Below are positions 17,989 to 27,232 of a DNA stretch of 64,000 nt, in pieces. The first letter of the stretch is position 1. Each line of letters begins with the position of its first letter. The DNA lies in NCBI GenBank assembly GCA_049647265.1, contig JBARXJ010000066.1:77359-141358 (forward strand), in the 5' to 3' direction. The notes below the pieces were generated by a model. The model saw only the letters and a program-made list of their open reading frames with translations, searched no databases and was not told where the DNA came from. Origin of the DNA: JAAURB01 sp049647265. Lineage in GTDB: Bacteria; Cyanobacteriota; Cyanobacteriia; Cyanobacteriales; Microcoleaceae. The translations under genes and the position numbers were made by a program.

Positions 17989-18162
17989 ATTCTTGCCATT
18001 GATAAATTAAAGGCTAAAATGATTTCATCATCTCACCCCAATTATTTTATAATTATTTTATAAATTGAATTTCAGTCAAAGATTAACCCAATCAGTTTTA
18101 CTCACTGATGAATTATTCTAGATCAAAATTATGTTCATCAGTCTTTAACTTTAGGACAGACT

Positions 18163-21100
18163 ATGACTAGCCCTAGAAAACTAAAAGCAATCATTATTCT
18201 TAGTTCAGTGACTGGGCTACTTGTGATGAATTCAATTATCGCTTTAGTTAGTCTGATGCCTTTATATAGCAAAATTAAACAGCAAGAAGAAGAAAAACTG
18301 ATTCTTCAGACTGAAACAGCTATTGCTAAGCTAACAGATATTAATCAAAAAACGATTCAATTTAGCTCAGATTTTTTTAATTCATTTCAACCTCTCAAAC
18401 CCGAGGAATCATCTGTTATTCTTTCTGAAGAAATCTATCCGACGCTTAGAGCCGTACTGGATAAAAATATAGTCGGTGTTTTTTATAGTGATGATAATCA
18501 AAACAGGTGGATTGAAATTGGCAAAACGATACCGAAATCTATTATAGAAAAAAGTGATAATCAGTTATCGAATTCTCCGAGTAACTCCAAAATTAATTTA
18601 GTCTCAATTAATCAAGAACTCTACTGGGCAATTACACATCAATCTAGCAATTCCCAAAGAGCAGACTATTTAATATTTATCGTCAAACTGACTAATCTGT
18701 TCGAGGTTAAAGATCAATGTTACACCTTTGTTGAACCTTGTCAGTCGGTCATCTTTGCTCAGCAAGAAGAAAAAGATATTATTATTTCTCCTATTAAAAA
18801 TTATCCTGAAGCACAAATAGAAAAGATTACAAATGATTTGGGAATTGATGTTGCAGTAGAAAATATGTTTTCTAGTGCCTCAGGCGCATTGTGGTGTCGG
18901 CAGTGCAACTATTATATTTCTTATAGTCCAATTCCTGCTTTAAAAGGTGGATTATTAATTGCAACCCATCAAATCGAATTATATGCGTCTATTTATCAAC
19001 AGCTTTTAACTATTGCTGGTGTTATTATTATACTAATTATTTTTGGAACCAGCGGTGCTGTCTTAATTTTACGGCCTCTAACCGGACAGATGCAACAAGA
19101 GATTGTAGAGCGAAAAAAAGCAGAGCAGGAGTTAAGAAAAGAACGGGATTTTACGAAAACATTATTTGATTCTAATCCAGCTTTTTTAATTGTTTTAGAT
19201 CAACAAGGACGAGTTGAATTAGTGAATCATGCTATGTTAGAAACCCTGGGATATGATTTAGAAGAAGTTGTCGGTAAATCTTATATGACTCTATTTAACG
19301 CCGATCAAGCCGGAGAAAAAATACCTTGGATTTATGAATTAATGATGCATCAAAAACCGTCAATTCGAGTTGAAGAGCGACTCCGAACAAAAGAAAATCG
19401 AGATATTATTGTAGATTGGCATGGTCAAGTTATCTTGAATACAGAAACACAAGAAAATGAATACTTTTTAGGAGCCGGATTAGATATTACAGAACGAAAA
19501 CGATCTCAAGAAGAATTACACCTCCTTCAACGAATTACCAAAGCCGTTAGTGTGGCTCGAAACTTCGATTCTGCCCTAGAAATTGCGCTTCATTTAGTTT
19601 GTGAAACAACAGGTTGGGAATTTGGCGAGGCTTGGACTCCAAATTCTGAACAAACCTACTTAGAATATAGCATTGTGGGTTATGGTCTAAATCCTTGTCA
19701 TCATCAATTTCGGCAACAAAGTCAGTCTTTAATATTAGAACCTAGTGAAGGATTACCAGGGCGAGTTTGGCAAACCCAAAAACCGGAATGGATTCCCGAT
19801 ATTTCTGAAGAAATTGATACTAAACATCCCCGATATAAACTGGCTCTGCAATGTAATTTAAAAGCGATGTTTGGCGTTCCAATCTTAGCAGATAATAGTG
19901 TTTTAGCAATTTTAGTCTTTTTAATTTCAACACCTCAAGATCCAGATAAAAGATTTGTAGAATTAATTTCTTCGATTGCCACACAACTCGGTTCTGTTTT
20001 TCAAAGAAAGCAAGCAGAAGCCCAATATCGCAGTATTTTTGAAAATGCAGTCGAAGGTATATTTCAGATTAGCTTGCAAGGAGAATATATTAAAGTCAAT
20101 CCAGCATTAGCTGAAATGTTGGGATACAATTCCTCTGAAGATTTAATTAACCAAAAAATTAATATCTACACTCAGTATACAGAAAAAGATTTCTGTAACG
20201 AATTTGTTCGTTTACTTCATGAGGAAAATGAAGTTTCTAACTTTGAAGTCCAACTTTACCGCGCCGATCAAACTATGATTTGGGCATTACAAAATGCTCG
20301 GGCAATTTGGGATACTCGTAAAACTAGAATTCTCTATTATGAGGGTTCAATATTTGAAATTACAAGCCTTAAACAAACAGAAGAAAAGCTACGCTATGGG
20401 GCTTCTCACGATGGATTGACTCATTTATGGAACCGACCCTTTTTTATCGAAAAGCTGCGGCAATCTCTGATTCGTTGTCAAGAAGAACCTAACTATCAGT
20501 TTGTTGTCTTATTTTTAGATTTAGATGGTTTTAAGTTTATTAATGATAGTTTAGGTCATAGCATCGGCGATCAGCTTTTGATTCAAATTAGTGAACGCTT
20601 AAAATCATGTCTGCGTTCTAAAGATATTTTAGCGCGTTTAGGGGGAGATGAATTTACAATTTTATTAGAAGATGTTTCTAATTTAAATGAAGCAAAAGAA
20701 GTGGCAAAACGAGTTCAAGCGGCTTTGAAACGCTCCTTTAAACTGGGAGAAAATCAGGTGTTCACTGGTAGCAGTATTGGTATTGTTCAAAGTAACCGAG
20801 ACTATCGTTTTCCCCCGGAAATTTTACGAGATGCTGATACTGCCATGTATCGCGCTAAACAACAAGGGAAAGGCTGTTCTGTGGTGTTTGATGCCACAAT
20901 GCGAACCGATGCAATGCGCCGCTTACAACTGCAAACAGACTTACGGCAAGCCTTAGACAAGGGTGAATTTCACTTAAATTATCAACCCATTGTTGAATTA
21001 AATACTCGTCAAATTAGTGGGTTTGAAGCCTTATTACGATGGTCACATCCGAGGGAAGGAAGTATCTCCCCGGCTGAATTTATTCCTGTGGCTGAAGAAG

Positions 21101-21729
21101 CTGGATTAATTGTCAGCATTGGAGAATGGGTATTGCGAGAAGCTTGCCGTCAGCTTTATCAATGGAAACAACAATTTCCGGAACATTCTCAAATCAGAAT
21201 GAGTGTGAATTTATCCAGTCAACAATTTAGCGCAAATTTAAGTGATAAGATCGACCAAATTTTATCAGAAACCGCTGTGATGGGTTCAGATTTAAAATTA
21301 GAAATTACAGAAACTGCCATCATGAGCGATCCCAATATCGCAATTGAAACATTGAAAGAACTTAAAAAACGAGATATTGTAATCTGTATTGATGATTTTG
21401 GCACAGGCTATTGTTCTCTGGGATATTTGCATCAATTTCCGGTTGATATCTTAAAAATTGATCGCTCTTTTGTCAGCCGAATGTCAGGGGCAGAAGAAAA
21501 ACGAGAAATTGTTAAAATTATTGTGGCTTTAGCTCATAGTTTGGGAATAGATGCGGTGGCAGAAGGCATTGAAACTTTAGATCAATGGACTCAACTGCAA
21601 CAACTGCAATGTAAATATGGACAAGGATACTTTTTTGCTAAGCCCTTAAGTTGTACTGAAGCTGCTCAATTATTAACGAAGGAAGAAGGAAGGAGGAAGA
21701 AGGAAGATGGAACCTCATTAATAAATTAA
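18163..21729 (+). CDS. Membrane sensor with PAS, GAF, PAS, GGDEF and EAL domains
   Basis: This 1188-residue protein is a putative bifunctional c-di-GMP enzyme. A first membrane helix is at about 9-31 and a second at about 278-302, enclosing a roughly 240-residue periplasmic sensor with four cysteines. In the cytoplasm follow a PAS (about 330-445), a GAF (about 455-620), a second PAS (about 625-740), GGDEF and EAL. The diguanylate cyclase motif GGDEF is intact (827-831), and the inhibitory I-site RSKD lies five residues ahead of it. The EAL motif is intact (E955-L957), with LEITETAIM, IDDFGTGYCSLGYL and KIDRSFV also present. Both activities are therefore possible. The last residues (KEEGRRKKEDG) are a purine-rich repeat tail. 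AGGACAGACT precedes the ATG. Confidence 0.92.
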   Translation: MTSPRKLKAIIILSSVTGLLVMNSIIALVSLMPLYSKIKQQEEEKLILQTETAIAKLTDINQKTIQFSSDFFNSFQPLKPEESSVILSEEIYPTLRAVLDKNIVGVFYSDDNQNRWIEIGKTIPKSIIEKSDNQLSNSPSNSKINLVSINQELYWAITHQSSNSQRADYLIFIVKLTNLFEVKDQCYTFVEPCQSVIFAQQEEKDIIISPIKNYPEAQIEKITNDLGIDVAVENMFSSASGALWCRQCNYYISYSPIPALKGGLLIATHQIELYASIYQQLLTIAGVIIILIIFGTSGAVLILRPLTGQMQQEIVERKKAEQELRKERDFTKTLFDSNPAFLIVLDQQGRVELVNHAMLETLGYDLEEVVGKSYMTLFNADQAGEKIPWIYELMMHQKPSIRVEERLRTKENRDIIVDWHGQVILNTETQENEYFLGAGLDITERKRSQEELHLLQRITKAVSVARNFDSALEIALHLVCETTGWEFGEAWTPNSEQTYLEYSIVGYGLNPCHHQFRQQSQSLILEPSEGLPGRVWQTQKPEWIPDISEEIDTKHPRYKLALQCNLKAMFGVPILADNSVLAILVFLISTPQDPDKRFVELISSIATQLGSVFQRKQAEAQYRSIFENAVEGIFQISLQGEYIKVNPALAEMLGYNSSEDLINQKINIYTQYTEKDFCNEFVRLLHEENEVSNFEVQLYRADQTMIWALQNARAIWDTRKTRILYYEGSIFEITSLKQTEEKLRYGASHDGLTHLWNRPFFIEKLRQSLIRCQEEPNYQFVVLFLDLDGFKFINDSLGHSIGDQLLIQISERLKSCLRSKDILARLGGDEFTILLEDVSNLNEAKEVAKRVQAALKRSFKLGENQVFTGSSIGIVQSNRDYRFPPEILRDADTAMYRAKQQGKGCSVVFDATMRTDAMRRLQLQTDLRQALDKGEFHLNYQPIVELNTRQISGFEALLRWSHPREGSISPAEFIPVAEEAGLIVSIGEWVLREACRQLYQWKQQFPEHSQIRMSVNLSSQQFSANLSDKIDQILSETAVMGSDLKLEITETAIMSDPNIAIETLKELKKRDIVICIDDFGTGYCSLGYLHQFPVDILKIDRSFVSRMSGAEEKREIVKIIVALAHSLGIDAVAEGIETLDQWTQLQQLQCKYGQGYFFAKPLSCTEAAQLLTKEEGRRKKEDGTSLIN
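21678..21710. repeat. Purine-rich GGAAGAAGGA repeat at the end of the GGDEF-EAL gene
   Basis: The coding sequence ends in an imperfect GAAGGA/GGAAGA tract that adds the charged tail KEEGRRKKEDG after the EAL domain. Such tracts are common dispersed repeats in cyanobacterial genomes (general knowledge); here it extends the reading frame. Confidence 0.6.
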
Positions 21730-21774
21730 GGGGATTTGATGAGGAAAGAGTTTGAACTCGTCGTTGGTGCGATT

Positions 21775-23226
21775 TCACGTGATAACGTGGTAGGTTAAAT
21801 CTTTGCGAATGGTTTCAGCCAATTGAAAACCACGTCGAACACAGTCTCCTAACGCCACACCATCAATATAATTACTACATAGATATAAACCGGGTAATTT
21901 AGCTAAACGTTGATTAATGGTTTCTAATTTTTTCAAATGTCCTAAGTCATATTGGGGAATGGCTCGTTTCCACAAATTCACCGCTAACACTTTCGGCTGT
22001 ATTTCTTCTTTTAACAATGTTTGGCGTAAATCTTGATGCACTAATTCTACTATTTGATGGTCTTCTAAACTGCCAATTTCTGGATCGGTTGCCCCGCCGA
22101 TAAAATTAATTAAGATCTGCCAACCCTCCGGCGCACGTCCAGGAAACAGACTCGATGACCAAATCGTTCCCAGGGTGCGAATGCCTTGACCACGGGGAAT
22201 CAGATTACCAAATCCCTCTAACTTCTGCTTAAACGCCGATACCGGATATGCCAACACCACACAAGCCACCGGCGGATAAGGAATTTCTGCTAAAACTTGA
22301 GCCAGGGAGGGATCTAACGGTTGCAATATCTCTGCTGTTACATAGGCAGGGGTGGTTAAAACAACCGTCTTAGCCTCCACCTGTTGCAGACCTTGAGGGG
22401 TTGAAAACTCCGCGAGATAGATTTTATCTTCCCGGCGAGTTAAGCCCTTTAACGTCCAATTTAACTGGAGTTGATCCCCCAGTTGGGCAGCGATCGCCTC
22501 AGGCAGCATCTTCAAACCCTCTCGAAATGATCCGAGTTCTCCCGGTTTAGTTTGAGGAAGATTCGGATCTAGGGCCGTTTTCGGTTTACGGTTTCGTAGA
22601 CGAGATAATACAGCCCCAGGCAGCAGACCGCCACCCGCCGCCTCTAGACGAGTAACGCGACCGAAAGCAGCCCCCGCCTCTAACTGTTGCGGATTGCCGG
22701 CATAAACCCCCGATACAAACGGCTCAACCAGGCGCTTGAGGACTTCTGTACCCAGGTGGCGTTCAAAAAATTGACAGACGGTTTCAACTCCGCCTTGTTG
22801 GCTGAGTTGTTGTCCCATGGCGGGTTGGACAAATCCAATTGCCCCAAGCAAAGCGCGTAACTTGCCGGAGGAACTGAGTAATTGTGTGGTTAACAAAGCC
22901 GGGGGACTCATGGGAACCGCCATCAGTTGATGATTCCAATAAACATATCGGGGCAGTTTACGGTCAGCGAGGACTAATTCCTGCTTTAGCCCAACTTCAA
23001 CGATCAGTTTTAACAGTTCTGGAGAGGGTGAGAAACTATTGGGGCCTTCTTCCCAAATAAATCCACCGTTTGAGTGAGTGGTGATGTTTCCTCCGACTCG
23101 GTTTTGATGTTCCCGCACCCAAACTTTTAGGGGGGAGGCGGGTGGATTTTGGGTCTTGAGGGCATGGGCTAGGCTTAAGCCACTAATACCCGCACCGACA
23201 ATTAAACTATCAATTCTGTTCGTCAT
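21775..23226 (-). CDS. hemY: Protoporphyrinogen oxidase (HemY-type)
   Basis: The 483-residue flavoprotein oxidises protoporphyrinogen IX to protoporphyrin IX, a step shared by haem and chlorophyll synthesis. The FAD-binding dinucleotide fold is at the N-terminus: LIVGAGISGLSLAHAL (about 8-23), with the conserved EEGPNSF stretch (about 58-64). The middle contains RLVEPFVSGVYAGNPQQL (about 165-182), a strong family marker, and the C-terminal FAD site appears as LCSNYIDGVALGDCVRRG (about 450-467). The length is typical. It is transcribed leftward; the small DUF2811 gene lies 64 bp upstream on the same strand and may be cotranscribed. Confidence 0.93.
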   Translation of the reverse strand: MTNRIDSLIVGAGISGLSLAHALKTQNPPASPLKVWVREHQNRVGGNITTHSNGGFIWEEGPNSFSPSPELLKLIVEVGLKQELVLADRKLPRYVYWNHQLMAVPMSPPALLTTQLLSSSGKLRALLGAIGFVQPAMGQQLSQQGGVETVCQFFERHLGTEVLKRLVEPFVSGVYAGNPQQLEAGAAFGRVTRLEAAGGGLLPGAVLSRLRNRKPKTALDPNLPQTKPGELGSFREGLKMLPEAIAAQLGDQLQLNWTLKGLTRREDKIYLAEFSTPQGLQQVEAKTVVLTTPAYVTAEILQPLDPSLAQVLAEIPYPPVACVVLAYPVSAFKQKLEGFGNLIPRGQGIRTLGTIWSSSLFPGRAPEGWQILINFIGGATDPEIGSLEDHQIVELVHQDLRQTLLKEEIQPKVLAVNLWKRAIPQYDLGHLKKLETINQRLAKLPGLYLCSNYIDGVALGDCVRRGFQLAETIRKDLTYHVIT

Positions 23227-23290
23227 CTGAAGTTGGTGATTCTTGCAGGAGTTTAAGGTCAGAATAACAATAATACGTCAACCCGCTCAT

Positions 23291-23527
23291 TTAGAACGGG
23301 TTACTGTTGCCGGACTGAAATAGACTTTCAAGATACAGTCGTGCAGCTAAGCGACAACTCTCTGAGGCTTCAGGTGTTTGACTGGTTCCTTGTTGCAGTA
23401 AAAACAGCGACAAAGCAGCAGTTAGCACCCGATCCTGATCCCAATCCGGATGAGTGTCTAGATAGCCCTGAAGAGACTCATGCAATGCTTCAGGAATTTC
23501 GGTCAAGATACTCACACTGGTGTTCAT
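23291..23527 (-). CDS. DUF2811 family small protein
   Basis: The 78-residue soluble protein begins MNTSVSILTEIPEALHESLQ and continues YLDTHPDWDQDRVLTAALSL, the conserved core of the cyanobacterial family DUF2811. The rest is a predicted alpha-helical segment ending ARLYLESLFQSGN. The fold resembles a short DNA-binding or regulatory helix bundle only in a general way, and no function is known to me. It is transcribed toward protoporphyrinogen oxidase (64 bp gap), and its upstream side faces the DnaA-box cluster 290 bp away. Confidence 0.8.
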   Translation of the reverse strand: MNTSVSILTEIPEALHESLQGYLDTHPDWDQDRVLTAALSLFLLQQGTSQTPEASESCRLAARLYLESLFQSGNSNPF

Positions 23528-24104
23528 GAGATTGCTTCAACGGTGAAAGAACGGTAAAACTATCTCTTTGCAGATTCATTGATCAATGATCAGCAAAATC
23601 AGGTAGTCGCTTTATTGTGCGCCATCGGGGGGTGGGATTGTCAATGTTGCGAAATGTAAAATCCTTCCTTCGTCGTTAAACTGTTTCACGACAGAATCAG
23701 GTTTTGAGCGTATTTTTTTTAACAAAAGTTTATATAAACTCGCTGTTCTCAGTAATGATGCAGACTGAATCAAAAAATCCCCAAATTGATCCCAATCCCC
23801 AATAGTTTCGTGATTTCCTGTGGAAAAACCGATTGAACCTGTGGAAAAAACCGATAAAGCTTGTGGAAAACTTGTGGAATCTGTGGGGAGAATTGAGTCA
23901 AAGGATAAGAATTTTAAAGTTTGTTACTGTTTCTTGGTCATTGCTGACTTACCGTTAGTTCTCTCAACTGCCAATAACAACAGGGCCTCTCAACAGCACA
24001 GATGAGGAATTAGGAGAGTCTAATTTCAATTTAAATCTAAACAGTCGCTAAAAATGACCCGCATCTCGATAAAATAGTGATGTTCAAACAATCCATTTCG
24101 TTCA
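23528..24104. other. Intergenic region between divergent genes, containing the origin candidate
   Basis: This 577-bp gap separates leftward DUF2811 from rightward purK. It holds an A/T-rich block (about 23710-23740), then a cluster of five TGTGG-type sites (23819-23890). The one open frame across the cluster is made of the repeats themselves and is not a gene. No tRNA was recognised. Confidence 0.6.
23708..23890. other. Candidate replication origin: A/T-rich block plus DnaA-box cluster
   Basis: Three exact copies of TGTGGAAAA, the complement of the DnaA box TTTTCCACA, lie at 23819-23827, 23840-23848 and 23862-23870, spaced 21 and 22 bp, about two helical turns. Two weaker copies, TGTGGAATC (23873-23881) and TGTGGGGAG (23882-23890), follow in the same orientation. 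An A/T-rich stretch with TATTTTTTTTAACAAAAG and TTTATATAAA about 80 bp to the left could be the unwinding element. Genes to the left are mostly leftward and all genes from 24105 to 37988 are rightward, as expected for leading-strand bias. dnaA and dnaN are not in the window. Alternative: a DnaA-titration or regulatory site. Confidence 0.6.
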
Positions 24105-25292
24105 ATGAAACTCATGTCCATTCCTCCCCTGCAACCCGAAATAATCACTTCATTGGGTGTCATTGGCGGCGGACAGTTGGCGGGAATGATGGCAAATGCT
24201 GCTCAAACTCTGGGAATTTCTCTGATTGTACAAACGCCTCATAGGTCTGACCCGGCGGTTGAGTGGGCCGCAGAAACAATACTGGCTGAATTAGACGATG
24301 TTAACGCTACCACAAAACTGGCAGAACGGTGTCAGGTGATTACGTTTGAAAATGAATTTATTAATATTAGCCAACTGTCTGATCTGTCTGAAAAAGGGGT
24401 TTGTTTTCGACCGGGTTTAGAAGCTTTATCTCCGTTATTGGATAAATACGACCAACTTTGCTATTTACAAAATCTCGGTTTACCTACGCCTCGGTTTGAA
24501 TTGCTTTCTAGTAACACGATTACTATTCCCGATACATTTAATTATCCAGTTGTCCTCAAAGCACGCCGCCATGGTTACGACGGCCAAGGAACATTTATTC
24601 TCCACAGTCCGACTGAATTTGAGAAGATTCTAGATCAATTAGAAGCGACCCCAATGTTAGTACAAGAATTTATCCCATTTCAACGAGAATTAGCAATTAT
24701 TGCGGCGCGATCTGTTACTGGAGAAGTGGTGAGTTATCCTGTGGTAGAAACGTATCAAAAACAACAGGTTTGTCGCTCTGTGGTGGCTCCGGCTCGGATT
24801 AGCAACGATTTAACGGCTCAAATCAAAACCATGGCTCAAACCTTGCTCAACAGTTTACAGGCTGTTGGAGTATTTGGCATTGAACTATTTTTGACCGAGA
24901 CAGGACAAGTTTTAATTAATGAAATTGCGCCCCGCACCCACAACTCGGGGCATTATACCTTAGATGCTTGTCAGACTTCTCAATTTGCCCAGCATTTACG
25001 TGCCGTGAGTGGTTTACCCCTAGCAGACCCTTCTTTGCATTGTGCGGGTGCGGTTATGGTTAATTTATTAGGATATGAATATGCCGAACACGACTACAAA
25101 CAACAACAACAACAATTGGCAGGCTTACCCCAGACATCAGTGCATTGGTACGGCAAATCTCAATCTCGTCCGGGTCGTAAATTAGGTCATGTTACCGCAT
25201 TACTGACTTCAGATGCAGATGAAAAACGATACTCAGAAGCCATTGCCATCACTCAACAAATCGAGTCAATTTGGTACGGAACTTCAATTTAA
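24105..25292 (+). CDS. purK: N5-carboxyaminoimidazole ribonucleotide synthase
   Basis: The 395-residue ATP-grasp enzyme converts aminoimidazole ribonucleotide, ATP and bicarbonate to N5-CAIR in purine synthesis. It begins with the PurK marker LGVIGGGQLAGMMANAAQTL (about 17-36). The ATP-grasp core shows PVVLKARRHGYDGQGTFIL (about 149-167), LVQEFIPFQRELAIIAAR (about 185-202) and INEIAPRTHNSGHYTLDACQ (about 268-287), which carries the metal ligands. Start ATG 24105 is taken; an in-frame ATG three codons later is also possible. It is the first gene right of the origin candidate, and the c-di-GMP response regulator follows after 95 bp. Confidence 0.95.
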   Translation: MKLMSIPPLQPEIITSLGVIGGGQLAGMMANAAQTLGISLIVQTPHRSDPAVEWAAETILAELDDVNATTKLAERCQVITFENEFINISQLSDLSEKGVCFRPGLEALSPLLDKYDQLCYLQNLGLPTPRFELLSSNTITIPDTFNYPVVLKARRHGYDGQGTFILHSPTEFEKILDQLEATPMLVQEFIPFQRELAIIAARSVTGEVVSYPVVETYQKQQVCRSVVAPARISNDLTAQIKTMAQTLLNSLQAVGVFGIELFLTETGQVLINEIAPRTHNSGHYTLDACQTSQFAQHLRAVSGLPLADPSLHCAGAVMVNLLGYEYAEHDYKQQQQQLAGLPQTSVHWYGKSQSRPGRKLGHVTALLTSDADEKRYSEAIAITQQIESIWYGTSI

Positions 25293-25387
25293 AGTTGCAT
25301 AATGGATCAGTGAGTCACGTTCAATCTGCTACAACTGACACACACGACCTGTTTTTCCTTTATCTTCAACTCAAAATAAACGTAAAC

Positions 25388-27232
25388 ATGGCTAACTACC
25401 CCTTGAATACTTATACCGCAGATATTTTGATTGTTGATGATCAACCCGAAAATCTTCGCCTGTTATCGAAAGTCTTAACCCGGCGGGGGTACGAGGTGCG
25501 ACAGGCTTTAAGTGGAAGCATTGCGCTACAAGCAGTCAAGACGCGGGTGCCAGATTTAATTATGCTGGATATTATGATGCCTGTAATGGATGGCTATGAG
25601 GTCTGTTCTCGTCTCAAGTCTGAACCGATAACTGCTGATATTCCTGTGATTTTCTTAAGTGCTTTAGATGATGTTTTTGATAAAGTCCGAGCATTTTCTG
25701 TTGGGGGAGTAGACTATATTACAAAACCCTTTCAATCCCCTGAAGTGATTGCTCGAGTTCAACATCAACTCACTTTAAAAGCGATTAATCAACAAATTTC
25801 TGAACTGAACCTGCATCTGGAAAAACGAGTTCAAGAACGAACTCAGCAACTGCAACAAACTAATGTTCAATTACGAACCATGGCATTCCACGATCATTTA
25901 ACCGGATTGCCAAATCGGGTGTTATTAATGGAACATTTAGAAACGGCATTAAATCATACTAAAGCGGATGCTAATTATCAATTTGCTGTTTTATTTTTAG
26001 ATTGCGATCGCTTTAAAGTGGTGAATGATTCTTTGGGTCATTCAGTGGGGGATCAATTACTCGCAGCAGTGGCTCATCGACTCGCAACCGCGTTACCCCA
26101 GGTGGATATTCTGTCTCGTTTGGGAGGGGATGAATTTGCAATTTTATTAACTGATTTACAGCAAATTGAAGATGCGGTTCAAGTGGCTGAAACAATTATT
26201 GCGGCATTATCTCATCCGTTTAAGCTACAACAATATGATGTTTATATTAATGGCAGTATTGGGATTGCAATTGGTAATCAAATTTATACAAAACCAGAAC
26301 ATATTTTACGGGATGCAGATGCAGCAATGTATCGAGCCAAAGCACAAGGCTATCCGCGATATCAAGTATTTGACCCGAAAATGTATCAAGAAGCGCTACA
26401 ATTTTTACAGATAGAAACAGAAATTAGAAAGGCAATTGTAGACTACAGTGAATATCAGGTTTATTATCAGCCTATCATTGATTTAACAACAGGAAAATTA
26501 GTCGGTTTTGAAACGTTAGCGCGTTGGTTTCATCCGACGAAAGGGTTTATTTCTCCGGCAGAGTTTATTCCCGTTGCAGAAGAAACCGGATTAATTGTAC
26601 CTTTGGGATTTTGGATTTTAGAGCAAGCTTGTAAGCAGTTAGGAAGTTGGCAAAATCAGGGTTTAGTGGATGATCAACTCTCTGTCAATGTGAATTTATC
26701 GACTCGACAATTCTCACAGCCTGATTTAATTCCCTGTATAGATCAAGTATTAGATAAAATCCCGTTAGCGTCTGAGTATTTGAAGCTAGAAATTACAGAA
26801 AGTGCTTTGATGGATAATCAAAAAAAGGCACAAAATTTACTTCAACAATTGCGCGATCGCAAAATTCAACTGTGTTTAGATGATTTTGGCACAGGATATT
26901 CTTCCCTCAGTTATTTACATTGCTTTCCAGTCAATACCCTCAAAATTGATAAATCTTTTGTCAGCCGTTTAGATGGCACACCCGAAACATTAGGATTAAT
27001 TCCTGTGATTATTAATATCGCTCAAAAAATGAATATGACAGTCGTAGCCGAAGGGATTGAAACTTTAGAACAATTACAACAATTACAGGGTTTAGATTGT
27101 CAGTTAGGACAAGGTTATTTCTTCTCAAAACCTATTCCAGCACAGGAAGCAACTAAGCTATTACAATCTTCTACAATTACTTGGTGCGATACATTAAAAC
27201 ATCAAAAAAATCAGCTTAAAATTTATGGATAA
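25388..27232 (+). CDS. Response regulator with GGDEF and EAL domains
   Basis: The 614-residue soluble protein has a receiver domain (about 12-130: acidic DD in LIVDDQPEN, phospho-acceptor D61 in MLDIMMPVMDGYE, lysine in YITKPF), a short coiled coil (about 140-170), GGDEF (about 172-340, motif 246-250) and EAL (about 350-600). The EAL motif reads ETL (375-377), which keeps the catalytic glutamate; LEITESALM, LDDFGTGYSSLSYL and KIDKSFVSR are intact. The I-site position ahead of GGDEF reads PQVD, lacking the arginine, so product inhibition is probably lost. A longer open frame begins at 25271 inside purK; ATG 25388 fits the receiver domain better. The CHAT gene begins on the next base after its stop. 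Confidence 0.9.
   Translation: MANYPLNTYTADILIVDDQPENLRLLSKVLTRRGYEVRQALSGSIALQAVKTRVPDLIMLDIMMPVMDGYEVCSRLKSEPITADIPVIFLSALDDVFDKVRAFSVGGVDYITKPFQSPEVIARVQHQLTLKAINQQISELNLHLEKRVQERTQQLQQTNVQLRTMAFHDHLTGLPNRVLLMEHLETALNHTKADANYQFAVLFLDCDRFKVVNDSLGHSVGDQLLAAVAHRLATALPQVDILSRLGGDEFAILLTDLQQIEDAVQVAETIIAALSHPFKLQQYDVYINGSIGIAIGNQIYTKPEHILRDADAAMYRAKAQGYPRYQVFDPKMYQEALQFLQIETEIRKAIVDYSEYQVYYQPIIDLTTGKLVGFETLARWFHPTKGFISPAEFIPVAEETGLIVPLGFWILEQACKQLGSWQNQGLVDDQLSVNVNLSTRQFSQPDLIPCIDQVLDKIPLASEYLKLEITESALMDNQKKAQNLLQQLRDRKIQLCLDDFGTGYSSLSYLHCFPVNTLKIDKSFVSRLDGTPETLGLIPVIINIAQKMNMTVVAEGIETLEQLQQLQGLDCQLGQGYFFSKPIPAQEATKLLQSSTITWCDTLKHQKNQLKIYG

Noticed and set aside
23820..24005. 61-codon plus-strand open frame across the DnaA-box cluster
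   Set aside because: It is built from the repeated TGTGGAAAAACCGAT units, which read as a low-complexity EKP.../EKTDK pattern, and it has no ribosome binding site.
25271..25387. Upstream extension of the REC-GGDEF-EAL gene overlapping purK
   Set aside because: The first 39 residues do not belong to a receiver domain; ATG 25388 starts just before the conserved LIVDDQPE strand.
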